A stretch of DNA of 64,000 bases, from assembly GCA_004794655.1 (NCBI GenBank), contig SMMW01000522.1, forward strand, positions 2,976,001 to 3,040,000, given 5' to 3'. Origin of the DNA: Marisa cornuarietis. Taxonomy: Eukaryota > Mollusca > Gastropoda > Architaenioglossa > Ampullariidae. The number at the start of each line of letters is the position of its first letter. Within the stretch, counting starts at the first letter, position 1. The notes beneath the pieces were generated by a model. It ran no database searches. It was not told the DNA's origin and was given only the letters and a program-made list of their open reading frames with translations. Positions 1-12,600 of the stretch are shown here, piece by piece. The translations under genes and the position numbers were made by a program.

Positions 1-570
1 AGCATAAAGCACCAAAGTAAAACTGGACAACACAGACAACAAAGTCAGATGTGACCACTGTAGGCTCCTGAGCAACGGCCCAAATCCAGATGGAGATGCC
101 GTCAATGAAGATGGTGTAAGATGAGTCTCCTCAAAAGTGGAGTTCATGTACTCTGGTGGGCAAAAGCACTCATCAGACCTTGGCAGCACCACCAGGTTTC
201 AATGGAAGCCATCGTGCACTCTGGTTTATGCAGACAGCCACCTGTCTAGACCACCCCTCCCCCCAACCCACCCAACCAGCAGCCTCCTGGCCATCTGCAG
301 CTTTGTGCCAAGGGCAAGCCATTCTCAACAGTCACACACATTATCTCTCCCTAAACAGTCCTCATTCTTCTGCTGCCATCTGTGGCTCTAGTTTCTCCAC
401 AGTCTGTAGGCTGTTGTTCATAACCTGAGTGGAGAGGAGGTCAACACATTTCCCTTTTGTTCACATTCTTGATCACCATGTGAAGAAAGATTCCAGTGTC
501 TGATGTTGGGCTCGAGTCCTCTTGTCAAGCCCAAGAACTGGCAGACACCAGCATTCACAGCACTGCTGTC
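1..570 (-). other. 3' UTR of the LAR-type phosphatase gene (partial)
   Basis: This is the sequence downstream of the TGA stop codon on the minus strand. No AATAAA or close variant is visible on the minus strand here, so the polyadenylation site is probably beyond the left edge. I see no credible coding sequence; the short open frames are not conserved-looking. That it is untranslated exon is inferred from its position directly after the stop. Confidence 0.7.
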
Positions 571-639
571 TCAGTTTGCATAGTGATCAAAGGAGCCCAG
601 GTACTCCAGAGCAGCACGGTAACAGAACTGGAACTGATC
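571..639 (-). CDS. Lar: Exon 30 of those seen: D2 C-terminal end and stop
   Basis: The exon encodes residues 1883-1904 and the TGA at 571-573. It starts in phase 0 after a GGTGCAG acceptor. The translation [20 protein letters not shown] and then AN is the typical C terminus of type IIa receptor phosphatases (the human protein ends in HYAT). It gives the last helix of D2, a membrane-distal domain used for protein binding rather than catalysis. Confidence 0.96.
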   Translation of the reverse strand, partial: DQFQFCYRAALEYLGSFDHYAN

Positions 640-3600
640 CTGCACCGAAGAGTGTAGAGTCAATCATTTAAGTGGAAATAAACTGCCTTTATTTTTCAAA
701 ACAATAATTCTCCTCACTGTTTCTGACTTAATTTTGCTTGTGTGAAAAAAGCTGCATCATGCTGAGAACACTTACCTCAGTCTGGACCATTGCTGGACGC
801 TGGGTGCGTAGCATCTTAACAGTCTGGAACATGTCCACCACCCCTTCATAACGCATACGCTCCAAGACAATGGAAAGTGTGATGAAGACCCCCGTCCGCC
901 CCACACCAGCACTGTCGACAGCACAACACAGTCGTTATAGAGACTTGCTTATCTATTTTGCTTGTTAATGCTTTTGCTAAAACACAATGAGTTTCTGGAA
1001 GAGAGATAATAAAGAACATACGCAAATTCTCAAAATAATGCTGTCTTTACCACTTTTGTCAGAGAACAAATTAAAACCATTCTAAATGTTGGGTTAAAAA
1101 AAATGCATATATGATTGTAAGAATTAAAAACTTTACATTTTTCATGCCTGCACAACCGAGCTAACTTGTGCCACACTGTAATGTCAAAACGATCTGAAGA
1201 CTGCATGAGCTAAAAATCAGAGGGATCCTCAGATGTTCAAGAATTGCAATGGAACACTCAAGAACTGTGCACATCCATGCTCCTACGTGTATGTGTGTGC
1301 ACACACACACACACACTCTCCAAAAAACATACTACCCAAAAAAGTGTATGCTGACATTTTCCTTTGATGCTAAAAAGGACTTTACAAAAAAAAACAAGCA
1401 TTATCAACTGCATTACCTGCAGTGCACAGTGATTGGTCCCTCCTGGCCAAACTGTTCTTTGGTCTTGTGAACCTGACCAATGAAGTCAATAAAGCCTTCA
1501 CCAGACTTTGGCACACCCTGTTCAGGCCAATCTGTGAACTGGAACTGACGAATAGTGCGTGACTGGCCATCCTGCACAGGAAACAATTGGATTTTTTTTT
1601 TTTGTATTTGCACTGCCACAATGGCATAGTTTGAAGGGATTGTAAATATAGCTCTTTATCTTATTTTGATGTTAGTGCTGCTGAAGGCACAATATGAGGA
1701 CTGTTCACTTAGATCTATACCTTACTTTTTAGGTCTATTTGGTTTTCTTTTAATACATGGATTATAGCGATATTTTTGTTTCACCATTGCTCTTTCTAAA
1801 TGAGTGTAAATTATGCTAGTCTTGTCTGTAGTTACTTTGAGATGGCTTTGAAAAATAAAACTATGCCACCCTATTTTTCAGGAAAAACCCATCAGGACAC
1901 ATTCTGATCTCATCAGCAAAAGTGGACATCCCCTCATGTACTGCTGGTTGTGCCCCTTCTCATAGCATTGCCAAATCTTTTGAGTCTCTGCTTTAAGTCA
2001 GCTGAAGAAATTAATTTTATATTGTATCAGTAAAAGGCTCTGACCCCAAATATCAGGAGGAAGGGGTGGTGGTGATGGAGGAGGAACAGCTATCAAAAAT
2101 ACAACAGTACAGAAAGCAGCTGTTTTCCCCCCAAAAAATCAAACTGTGTTGAGACACTCACCCTGGCATCTGTAACCTTGAACTCACGCAATATATATTG
2201 GGGCATATTGTACTCAGTCATAGGGTCCACAACAAAGTACTGGTAACGTGCTGATCGCTCACTTGGCCAGTACTGGTGACACTTCTCCTATGCACACACA
2301 CACACACATATACACATCAGCTGCGTGTAACTTTGAGAGAGAAAAAAAATTATGGATCACATGCTTCATTAATAGAATTGACTGCCCTAGACAACTGTAC
2401 TCATTCACGATTAAGTCAAATGGTAACTTGTACTGTCCTTGCCTATTTATTTATAAAAGTGCACACATTTATTAATGCACAAATATATTTAAAGTATAAA
2501 GTATAAAGTTTTAATTTGCTTTACCCAGCAGTAATGACAAAGAGATGAGACAAGCTGTCTGTATGCACAAAGAATGGTGACATGGACTACTCACTCTGCC
2601 CATTTCACGAAGCTTGGTAAGCATGACAATAATGGTGGAGTTGTGCTCCCACAACATGCGCCAAAAATCTTCTGTTGTTTCAGCTAATGGTCCCTGCGTA
2701 GCTACGTATGCCTTCTTGTATCTATAGCCCTGGAAATGAAACAAGAAAAGGAATGCAGTACTAGAATCCTACTACCCATGTGTTAAGCCTCCATGCATTC
2801 ATGTTCTGATCAACTCAGCAACTGTAATATTGGCTTTAAAACACTTCTAGGCACCCTATTCATACAAAACAGCTTTACATATTGAAGTTCAAGAAATGTT
2901 TTTTTTTTAAAAATTGGATCCAGTCCTTACTTTCACCGTTAGTCATGGGGAAAAGAAACTGCTGATATAAACTGTAGCACCATTAATGTTGAGTGAGACA
3001 ACAGTTTTAACTTAAAAGGTTTCAATACTTTTAACTCATCAACAACTGTAAAACTGACTCTTTTATAACAGCAAATGCATCTACTTTGAAATAAACATGA
3101 AAGGAAATCCATGAACAAGACTGATGAGCTTGAAGTGTGGGTATGCAACTTATGATTACACAGGGATACTTGTTAGCTGGCATTTAGGTTTCAACCTGGC
3201 TAAATGAAAGTGACTCTATTTAGACATTACCGGCTTCTGTGGCCCATTTAGACCAGATAGATCTGCCACAACTACTGGTGAAACATGTGGTGGAGGCATC
3301 TGTTTCTATGTCAACAAAAGTACAGTAATACAATGATTCCTCGAGAAAAGATGTGTACTTGTGACCTTGAACTGCTCACAATTTCTCTACGCCCATTTTA
3401 CAATGGTGTGCTTCCGTAGAGAGCTGCCTCTAATTGCCCTCTGGGATAAATACAGTCTTATCTTATGTATGTCTTATGTACACTGGCAATGAAGTTGTAA
3501 AAGAAATAAAAATTACCAGTGGCACTAACAAAATGTATGTCTATAAAGCAATCAGTCTATGTTGGCAAATCTTACATCTATAAAACTGGCATTGATGTAG

Positions 3601-6600
3601 TCAGAACCATCAACACCCCGTATAGGTTGTAGACACACTCTTGTTGACTCATCTAGTGAACATAAAGAAAATAGTTGTAAAACATCTACTGAGTGATTAC
3701 TTTCACAGCACTAACATTGCAAAAATAGTCATCCATTAAGAATAAAAATAAGAGGGAAAATAGTCATCCATAAAGTATGAAAATAAAAGGAAAACTATAG
3801 TTCTCATCTTTAAACACCATTTTGTCTGGGGACAAATTGGCAATCCCTGTGATGTGCATAATTCACTGAAAGATTCACCATTATGCCTATTATCAATAAA
3901 ATGGAGTCTAGACAGAAATCAAGTGAGAACATTTGTAAGAGCATGTACTCACAGGGCAGAATATTCACAAGTCGGTTCTTAAACTTGTTTACAGGCAGGT
4001 TGGCACTGATGAACCTATTAGGGCTAGCCTTCACATTGGCCAGACGCTGAAGTCATCATGGTTACAAAAGAGAGAATGTTTTATAAGTGATAATGGTATA
4101 AACAGAAATATGCAATGTGATAATGAAAATGGTCAAATACCAAGTCACTTTTAAGTCACTAAATTCTGTTTTTCACTCTTTTTCATATGTTAACAACATA
4201 AACTAAGCTTTACAGCCAGGGCTGGGTTACACATGGGGTATTAAATCAGACTTGACGTTAAAATCTTTTTTGGCTTAATGTCAAAAACTTGCCTTTGGCT
4301 GGTGTGCATGTGAGAGTGGCCTGCATCAATTGATACAAATGACCACATTTAGGCCTACTTACTTAAAAAGTACCTTAAGTAAAAATGTCTTTTATTTTGC
4401 TGCACAGTTAAGAAATGCAAGCAAAAACATATTTGGCGTCTGTATGATACGAATCCCAGACACTTAATCCCCAGACACTTAATCCCCGACACTTAATCCC
4501 CTAGACATTTAATCCCCAGACACTTAATCCCCGTACACTTAATCCTCAAAATGAAACTTCAACTCAAGAAATTATGAAGTGAATGAAAAAATTAATTATG
4601 AAGTGAATGAAAAATTTAATTATGAAGTGAATGAAAAAATTAATTCAAATTCAAATAATTATTTTCATGTAAACATCAAAATAAGTTTGACAATTAAAAT
4701 AATACTTAACTTCAACATTTATAACATTGGGGGCATTTTTGAGGAGTAAGTGTCTGGGGATTAAATGTCTAGGGGATTAAGTGTCCGGTCACCGTATGAT
4801 ACAGCTGCCTATACATAAAAGTTGCTTACACAGCCAATGCTGGTATGCAAACAAATATGGCTGACCAACAGAACTATAAAATTATAACTGTAACAGATTA
4901 GTGGTATAATGTAGATGCAGCAGGACAACTATTGCCAAAAAACATCAAATGACACTTTCCGCCATGAAAGGTATACCCAACACAGCCAGTGTCCTAATGT
5001 TAAATCACCTGACCAGCCTCAAGTGGACGTTAACTATTAAGACCAAACTTAACAGTCAACCTGCACTTGAAACCCACAATTTAAGACTTGTTTTGATGAC
5101 AGCACATGCAACCCAACCCAGGTTCCTCTCCATACACACCTTTTTCCTTGTGCATTATTTGTTCTATATAATTAAATGTTACTCTTTTTTTTACTTTCTT
5201 TTTTCCCTTTTCAGTGAAAGGCATTTATGAGGTGAATTTCCCACAGGGTGCCTTGAATTCTTTTCAAGTCAAACAAGATACATGATAGCTGCAACATATT
5301 CTGAGCTAAATTTTACATAGGACACAACATAACTACCAACGAAAATAAAAATCAAAAGGCCACAGAATAGTTGCAACAAAGTTTGAACATCATGATAAGA
5401 GATATGTTTAAGTGGCCACTGACCCTAAAATAGCTTTAGCCTTACCTTGAATTCAAGCTCCATGCCTGTCACTGTTTCTCCAGGTTCAGGCTGTGTAAGT
5501 TTTTGAATGTGAGCTGCCAGATTGCGGGCAGGGACCTCAGTGTTGCCACACTGCACTGCTTCCAGCAAAGCATCATGGATGAAGATATACTGATCTTCTG
5601 TCTGTACCATGTAGTTGCGTTGTGCCCGAAGACATGTTACATGGCCATAGATATCTACGGTCTTTTCATGCTTGATACGCTCTAACATGGCATCAATGAC
5701 AATGAAAGCACCTGTGCGGCCAACACCAGCACTGCAACCAAGGTAACTGTCACACTTTACACAAAGTAAACAATCCCTTTGTTTCTGCATTTAGTCTTAC
5801 TCTTCAACACATCCCTTCTCAAAAGTAAAAACAAAATTCTTTTGTTTTAAGTGATATAACAGAACCTTATTTTCAAACAGTGCTGGCTGAATTTGGACAA
5901 AATTCTAGTCCAAGTTTTAGCTTTCTTTTTCTTTACTTCCTTTTCACAAAGCTGATCCCAAGATATCTTTGTTTTCTTCTTCTGCCCTTTCTTTTCTGTT
6001 TCCACTGATGTGACAATTCAAATATCCAGCTTAAAATTTATTCTAACATTTACAATTTAGTCTTGGAACAAGCTCATGAGTTCTTTCTTTTCAAAAAGTT
6101 GTCCTTGCTTATTTATGTACAACTATACCCTGTATTGTCTTTATCCTCTTTTTTATGTAAGCAGGTTCGATGTGTTTTGGTATGACATTAAAATACTTTA
6201 TTAATTTGATAGCTTGAGACAATTTTCCACTGACATGGTAACAGACCCCTTCCATGGGTAAGGAATATCTGTGGTAATTATTTAGTACACATATTTTACC
6301 CACAGCTCACTAATCTGAAATAGGCAATGATGGAGAACAAAGATCTGAGTTCATTATTTGGCACACTAACCTGCAGTGGACAATCATTGAGCCAGTGTCG
6401 GGTGGATTGCTGACCTTTACCCTTCGCATGAACATAAGAAGTGGCGTGGGATGATCCGGCACACCATGATCTGGCCAGGCAGTAAACTGGAACTGTCGGA
6501 CTTCTCGCTTTTCTGGGCATCCATACTAAGCAACAAATATGAAAAGTAGTCACTTCAGATGACATAGTTGATTCCTGTCCAGTACTGCTCATCAACAGAA

Positions 6601-9600
6601 TGGCATGGCACACAACACACTGTTATACTCCTATTATTAATAATTACAATATTTTCTTTAGACAAAGAGTACTCATATTTGAAAATTCTTCTCTTGCTCT
6701 CACAGGGTATCACCTATAAAATGACATCAATGCAAGTTATGTAAAAAGCATGATAAGGATGTCAGCAGCATGGGCATGAAAATCTTTGACAAAATTTGTT
6801 CTGTTAATTTTCTTTTAAAGACAGCTAGCACATATAATAGGCAACATAAAAATTCAAAAATGATGCTCCAAATAATGAACCGAATATAGTCTACGACCAT
6901 CCTGTAAAAGAAATTCTGTAATAAATAAGTCCTTTGTTCATTCACTGCTGTTTTCTTTGTAAGGGGAAGCAGACAGCCACGTGGTCACAGCATCATTGCT
7001 CATCTGGAGGAATGGTTATGCTGGTCCACTTGTACTGGCTATCAAGGGAAGCTAGTGCATAGATGAAGCTGTCCTGGGTGGAGATGAGGAGGTCCTTTAT
7101 GGAACAACTAGTCTAGCTTTTAGTATGCCTGACATTCTTGTTATATCAATGTTAATTTAAAAAAAAAAAACACCAGCCCACTCCTTTACCTTTGCAAGCC
7201 GGTTTTCCTCTATATAGTTCAGAATTAACAATCCGTCCTAGGTAAACTGGAAAATGGTCTGTAAAGGTTGTGCCTGGTCACATAGCTGAACCAGGCCGGA
7301 CTGCGCTGCTTGACAATTGCAAGAAAGGCATTCCTGGTGTCCTGAGGATGGCGACCATGCTGCATACAAAGTCATTGGTTTTATATGCCCCCTGTACAAG
7401 ATCCAAAATAAACCTCTTCAGGTGCTTGGTCTCAAGTGCCTGGATTCTCCTCTCCATGTTTCAGTAAGAAACCTGATGGTGTTGCTGCACCAGATCCTGT
7501 CCAGCATGGCCTCTGCAGCTGTGACTGTTGCTATCTTAATGCAGATTTTCATTATGGAGCTGCCATCTTTGGAATGGGGTGATAATGATGCGGAAGAGAT
7601 CCCGCTGAAAGTGGAGATGCTTTACTATCAGGATGTGACAAATGAAGATCTGTTCAACTGCTGTCATGCTTGGTCTGAAGCCAGCTTGTTCTTCTGCTAG
7701 CAGCCTGTCTGCTTTTTTGGGCCAATCTTTGCGTTCCCATATTCTGTAACACACCTGCCGAGTCTTGTCACCAGTAGTCTTCATCTATGCAGTAGTTCTC
7801 CTTGATGGCCACATAAGCCTTTATTGTCTCTTCCCTGCTCTGCTTGAGCAGCTCAGCTGGGACATTGTTAAAGCACTGCTGTTTGAATCTGGAGGCATGC
7901 CAGTTTGATATCCATGTGGCAAAGTGAATTTCTCCTAGTTGGCCACGCCGTCAGCACTGGGTACCTGACTTTAAGGGTTGGGGATGGTAAAGCAGTGAAG
8001 GAGTGACAATGTGCATGGCCAAAACTCAAGGCTGGATCCCCAGAAAAATTGTGTCTGCAACACCTCCCTCTCCAGTGACCAAAACATGTTGGGAGATGAT
8101 GTTTACCATTTATTTATAAAATATATCTGAGAAAATACTCAGGACAGAAAGGCAGTATACCCAAGAACATCAGAAATACAAATGACAGGTAAGTAGAATG
8201 TGTATATGGCCAATTACTCACCCAGAACAGATGAAAGGTGCAAACAGTGTACATTGCCAGTTTATTACTCACCCAGGACAGATGAAAGATGCAAATAGTG
8301 TATGTTGTCAGTTTATTACTCACCTGGGTCAGACGAAAGTTGAGAATAGTGTATGTTGTCAGTTTATTACTCACCCGAGACAGATGAAAGGTGCGAATAG
8401 TGTATGTTGCCAGTTCTGTCACCTCCACAAGCTGCACATGCATCAGGCCATAGGTCTCTGCCCCACGTGACGGCCAGTACTGGTCACATTTGATCTGCTC
8501 ATAAAACTAGGCATCTCAGCATTTGCAATGCTTCTTCCAAGCTAATGAATCAAGAAGACTGAAAGTTTAGTTCTGTGTTCTTTTTTTGGTGTCATTTGTA
8601 TTTCATATATAAATATTGCACACAATGTGACTGCATTGTACATTCTTGTATATTTGCCATATGGAGAGTATGAAAGGAATTAAGTTGTGATGGAAAAGCA
8701 TGACAGACAAAATGGGCACATTGCAAAAACTAAATAAATACTTCTGTTAGATAATGACTAGTTAACATTTAAGCAACTCTCTTACCAAAGTACAAGGTGG
8801 TCCAATGTGTTTTTGTAAGGATAGTGTTAGCATTAAGGATATGCTTTTACCATACTAAGCAATAGGCTACATACTCGAGAACGCTCCTCTAGCTTGGTCA
8901 TCATGACCACCGTTGCCGATCGTTGTTCCCACACCATGCGCCAGAAATCTCCAAATGTTTCAGGTAAAGGTCCCTGGAAAAAAGTGCAAACTGCAATCAG
9001 CAACCTCTCTTCTTACAATGCACCTGGGACACACTGATCAAGGGACAGGCACAATGTGTCTAACTTGATATATCAGAGATGGTTAACTTTTATGCAGTAA
9101 CTACCTGTCAGTCAGCTGGCATGCATGATTACTTTCTTCTAGTATATTTCAAGCAAATAATGATAACATGGGAAACCTTTTCAGCAACAAAAAAATCTTG
9201 CTTTTGTCTGCTACTCTGCGTGATAGCTATTATATTTATGACATAAAATATAGAAACATTATAATCAAACTCTCTTTTGACATCTTCTATGGTTTCTATC
9301 GAACAAGCTATGCAACAGCTGAATAAGTTTTGGTGCCCTCTTCCAACTTTCTTTCAGCATAAAAAATTGATCCTGATCCAAATTATACACTGATCATCTT
9401 CTTAAACAGTACTTTAAGCCAATCATTAATGTACTTAATTTCACATATTTATAAAATGTGAAAACAGTAAATACATTATTTTAAAAGTTAGACTGATCAA
9501 AATTACTGAATTTCTAAACAAGAAGCTTCATCATGATTTTAATGGGGAAGGAGCAGCACATTAGGAACAAATTGTTTCGTTGTTTTTACTCTCAAGCATC

Positions 9601-12600
9601 ATAAAAGTTATGGAAAGAAGAGCTTCACAATAAGGTAGGTCTTAGCAGACATTGCAAAAAAACCCCCAAAACTTTATTGTTAATGCCACTGCATGTCAGA
9701 TCCTAAAGAATCCATTAGAAAACACATCCTACCTGGGTAGCAATGTAAGCATTCTGCTTGCGGTAACCATCCATGTAGTTTGCATTGATATAATCACTGC
9801 CTGGTACGCCATCAATTGGCTGAAGAATAACACGAGAGTGGTCATAAGCAATAACATTGGCATAGCGGTTCTTGGGTTTGTTGACCTCTAAGTTGGAATT
9901 GTCCCAGGTGAACTGCTGGCCAGGCTCAATGGACTCATATTCTTGGGAGAACTTGAGATTGTCAGCAGCCTTTAACATCTCTATATGTTCTCCAAGGCGT
10001 TCAATGGGGATGGGTGGATGGCTGATCATAGCTGCACAAGCACATTACAGAACCCGTAAAAGAAAATTCTAAGGCAAAACAACTGATGAGAAAAAGGAAT
10101 CTATTCCTGTTTCAGGCAATCATTACCATTTTATCTCTCACCTATTTTCACAAAAACGATAGAGGGGAAAGGAAAAGCCACTCAAGCTTGTGTACTGCAA
10201 AAACTGTCACAGACCTGGTGTTTGATAATGCTGGCGTCGCATCTCAACAGGGTCAACAAGGTAAGGGGGCACATCCACCATCAAGGCCTTTGCTTCTGGC
10301 TCCATCATGACAGACTTAGATTTATTCTTACGACGCATCATCAAATAAGTAATAGCAGCACAGATGCAAATGATGAGGACAGCACCACTACATGTAGGAG
10401 CCACAATAGTCAGAAGCATATCCTTGTCATCAAAATCCTGCACTTCACTATCTCGAGGTAGAGTAGAAACCTTGGTACCCCCATTTGAACCGGTGGTTGA
10501 TGTAGTACGAACATTATTGCTTCCAGAAACACCCGAAATGTCAATTTCATCTGAGTAGTCACTGGATTTGTAAAGTCTCTGCAAAAACAGACAAAGCAAA
10601 GATGGATTTTAAGCACCAGCCTACAGAAAGTTGTTCCTGATAAACACACAAAAACTGTTGTCACTGCTATAGCTTCATCTCCACCCATGGCTTATGCCCA
10701 CAGACTATCTATCCCATCTGGTTCATTCATGATCTCGCAAGACATACTGACCAAATATTCCAGAACAGAGACCAATCCAAACCAACTCACCCTAAAGCCT
10801 TTATATTAAGGCTTAACACAAAATTTTAATAGGCTAACATGACAGCAACAAATGAAACACTGACTGGGTCAACAGAGTAGGCACGCAGAAAGACCCGATA
10901 CTTGTCATCTTTGTCCAAGGGGCGGTTGACAAAGGCTCCATACTCCTGTCCATTGCCAAGGTAGAACTGTGGTGGAAGAGCCTGCGCCTCAAATCGTGCA
11001 GCAATATAGGGTCGTGATGCTGGCTTATCCATGCCCATATTATCATAAATCAGCTGCACAGGCAATAAGTTCATTTCTTATGTGTACACGCTTATGGCAA
11101 CACTGCAAATCTGAGAATAAAATGGCAGTATTGATGTCCACCCAGTCTTATAATACTACCGCTAACAATATAAAAAGAAATGGTTTACTATCAAAGCAGG
11201 AGAGAAAATTTACCAAGTGCTATGGTGACTAGAATGACAGTATAGTAGAACAATGACCACAAAATATCAGAAGCGTTTTACAAAGCACATACATCATCCA
11301 TTGTAAAGTCTGAAGGCATCTTGTTGACACTGCCAGATTTGAGAGGAACCACCACAATATGGTAGTGGCTGATAGGACCGTTCTTTTCTGAGGCACGGTC
11401 TAGTTTTAGGACAATGGTCCCACCTTCCACTGCACTAACCACAGGTGCTTCAACATAAGGTGGTGCTGAAAAAGAATGTTAGTAAACAATCCTTCTGACT
11501 CAATGAGTAAAGGCAACACCTGTTTAATGATTGTTTACAGTTGTCACAATGCCTTCTAAAGCACAGATTTAGGTGGATGCATGACAAACAAAAGCACAAG
11601 ATGCTTTCCATAGAAAAAGGTATCTATCACTCTTAACTTTTCTGGAAATGTTCTCCTCTATAAAAAGCCCACACTATATGCACAACTTCTTTTGAATAAT
11701 GACAGTTTATAAAATAGTTAAGAAGTGAGCCCTTTCAGACAAAGTGAACCCCATCAAGTGCAGTGCCTACCATTTATTAATGTCTCTGTAGTGATGTGCA
11801 CATCAGGTCCAATCTCTCCATCCTGAAAGGCAACACTGATATTAAACTCAAATTTCATCTTGGGCTGAAGATTTTTAACAGTCCACGAGGTCATTTGCCC
11901 TGGGATGCGAACTTCGTGTGGATCTTGATTGATCTGTTTGACCTGCCCATTTTCCCGGTATGTCTTGACACCACTATACTTCAGCTGCACACAGAAACCA
12001 AGGCTGCACCATCAGGCAGTGATTAAAAATCACGTTGACTACAGACAACAGCTTTCGCCAATGTGTTATAACAGCAGATCAAAATGATCACAGGAAGAGC
12101 TCCAGTTAGTGCATTTTAAAAGGTCAATATTTTTGCTTAAAAATCAACAGCTTTAAATATAAAACAAGTAAGAACAGAAAAAACATTACAGAATGAAATA
12201 AAAACACATTTTTCTTCTCTCATATGTGGTCGCAGGCAGGTTAAAAGGGGAGGGAGAATTAGTGTTTTATGCTAAGCTAGCACCTAAAGCTCTGTGTGTG
12301 TATGTGTGTCATTGCAAGCAGCTGGCCCTGCAAACAAATGTATGCATGCATGTGCAAATATACATATGAACATACCAAATATATGTTGACTCCACCTTTC
12401 TCAGGTGGAGACCAGGAAAGTCTGACCAAGTTAGTTAGGCGCTGAGTGACATGAAAGTTCTGCACAACATTGTCCCGTTCTGCAGATAAAAAAAAAATCT
12501 ATGAAATGCTCAAGTATCAGCAATAAATCCAAAAGTCAAATGAGCTTTCAAATGCACAGCTCACAATGTATAAAAATTTTAACAAGTATTAATAAAAATT

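Noticed and set aside
8216..8425. Regularly spaced repeats resembling a CRISPR array
   Set aside because: The units are adjacent 51-bp tandem copies without unique spacers, in animal DNA, and each matches the adjoining exon end.
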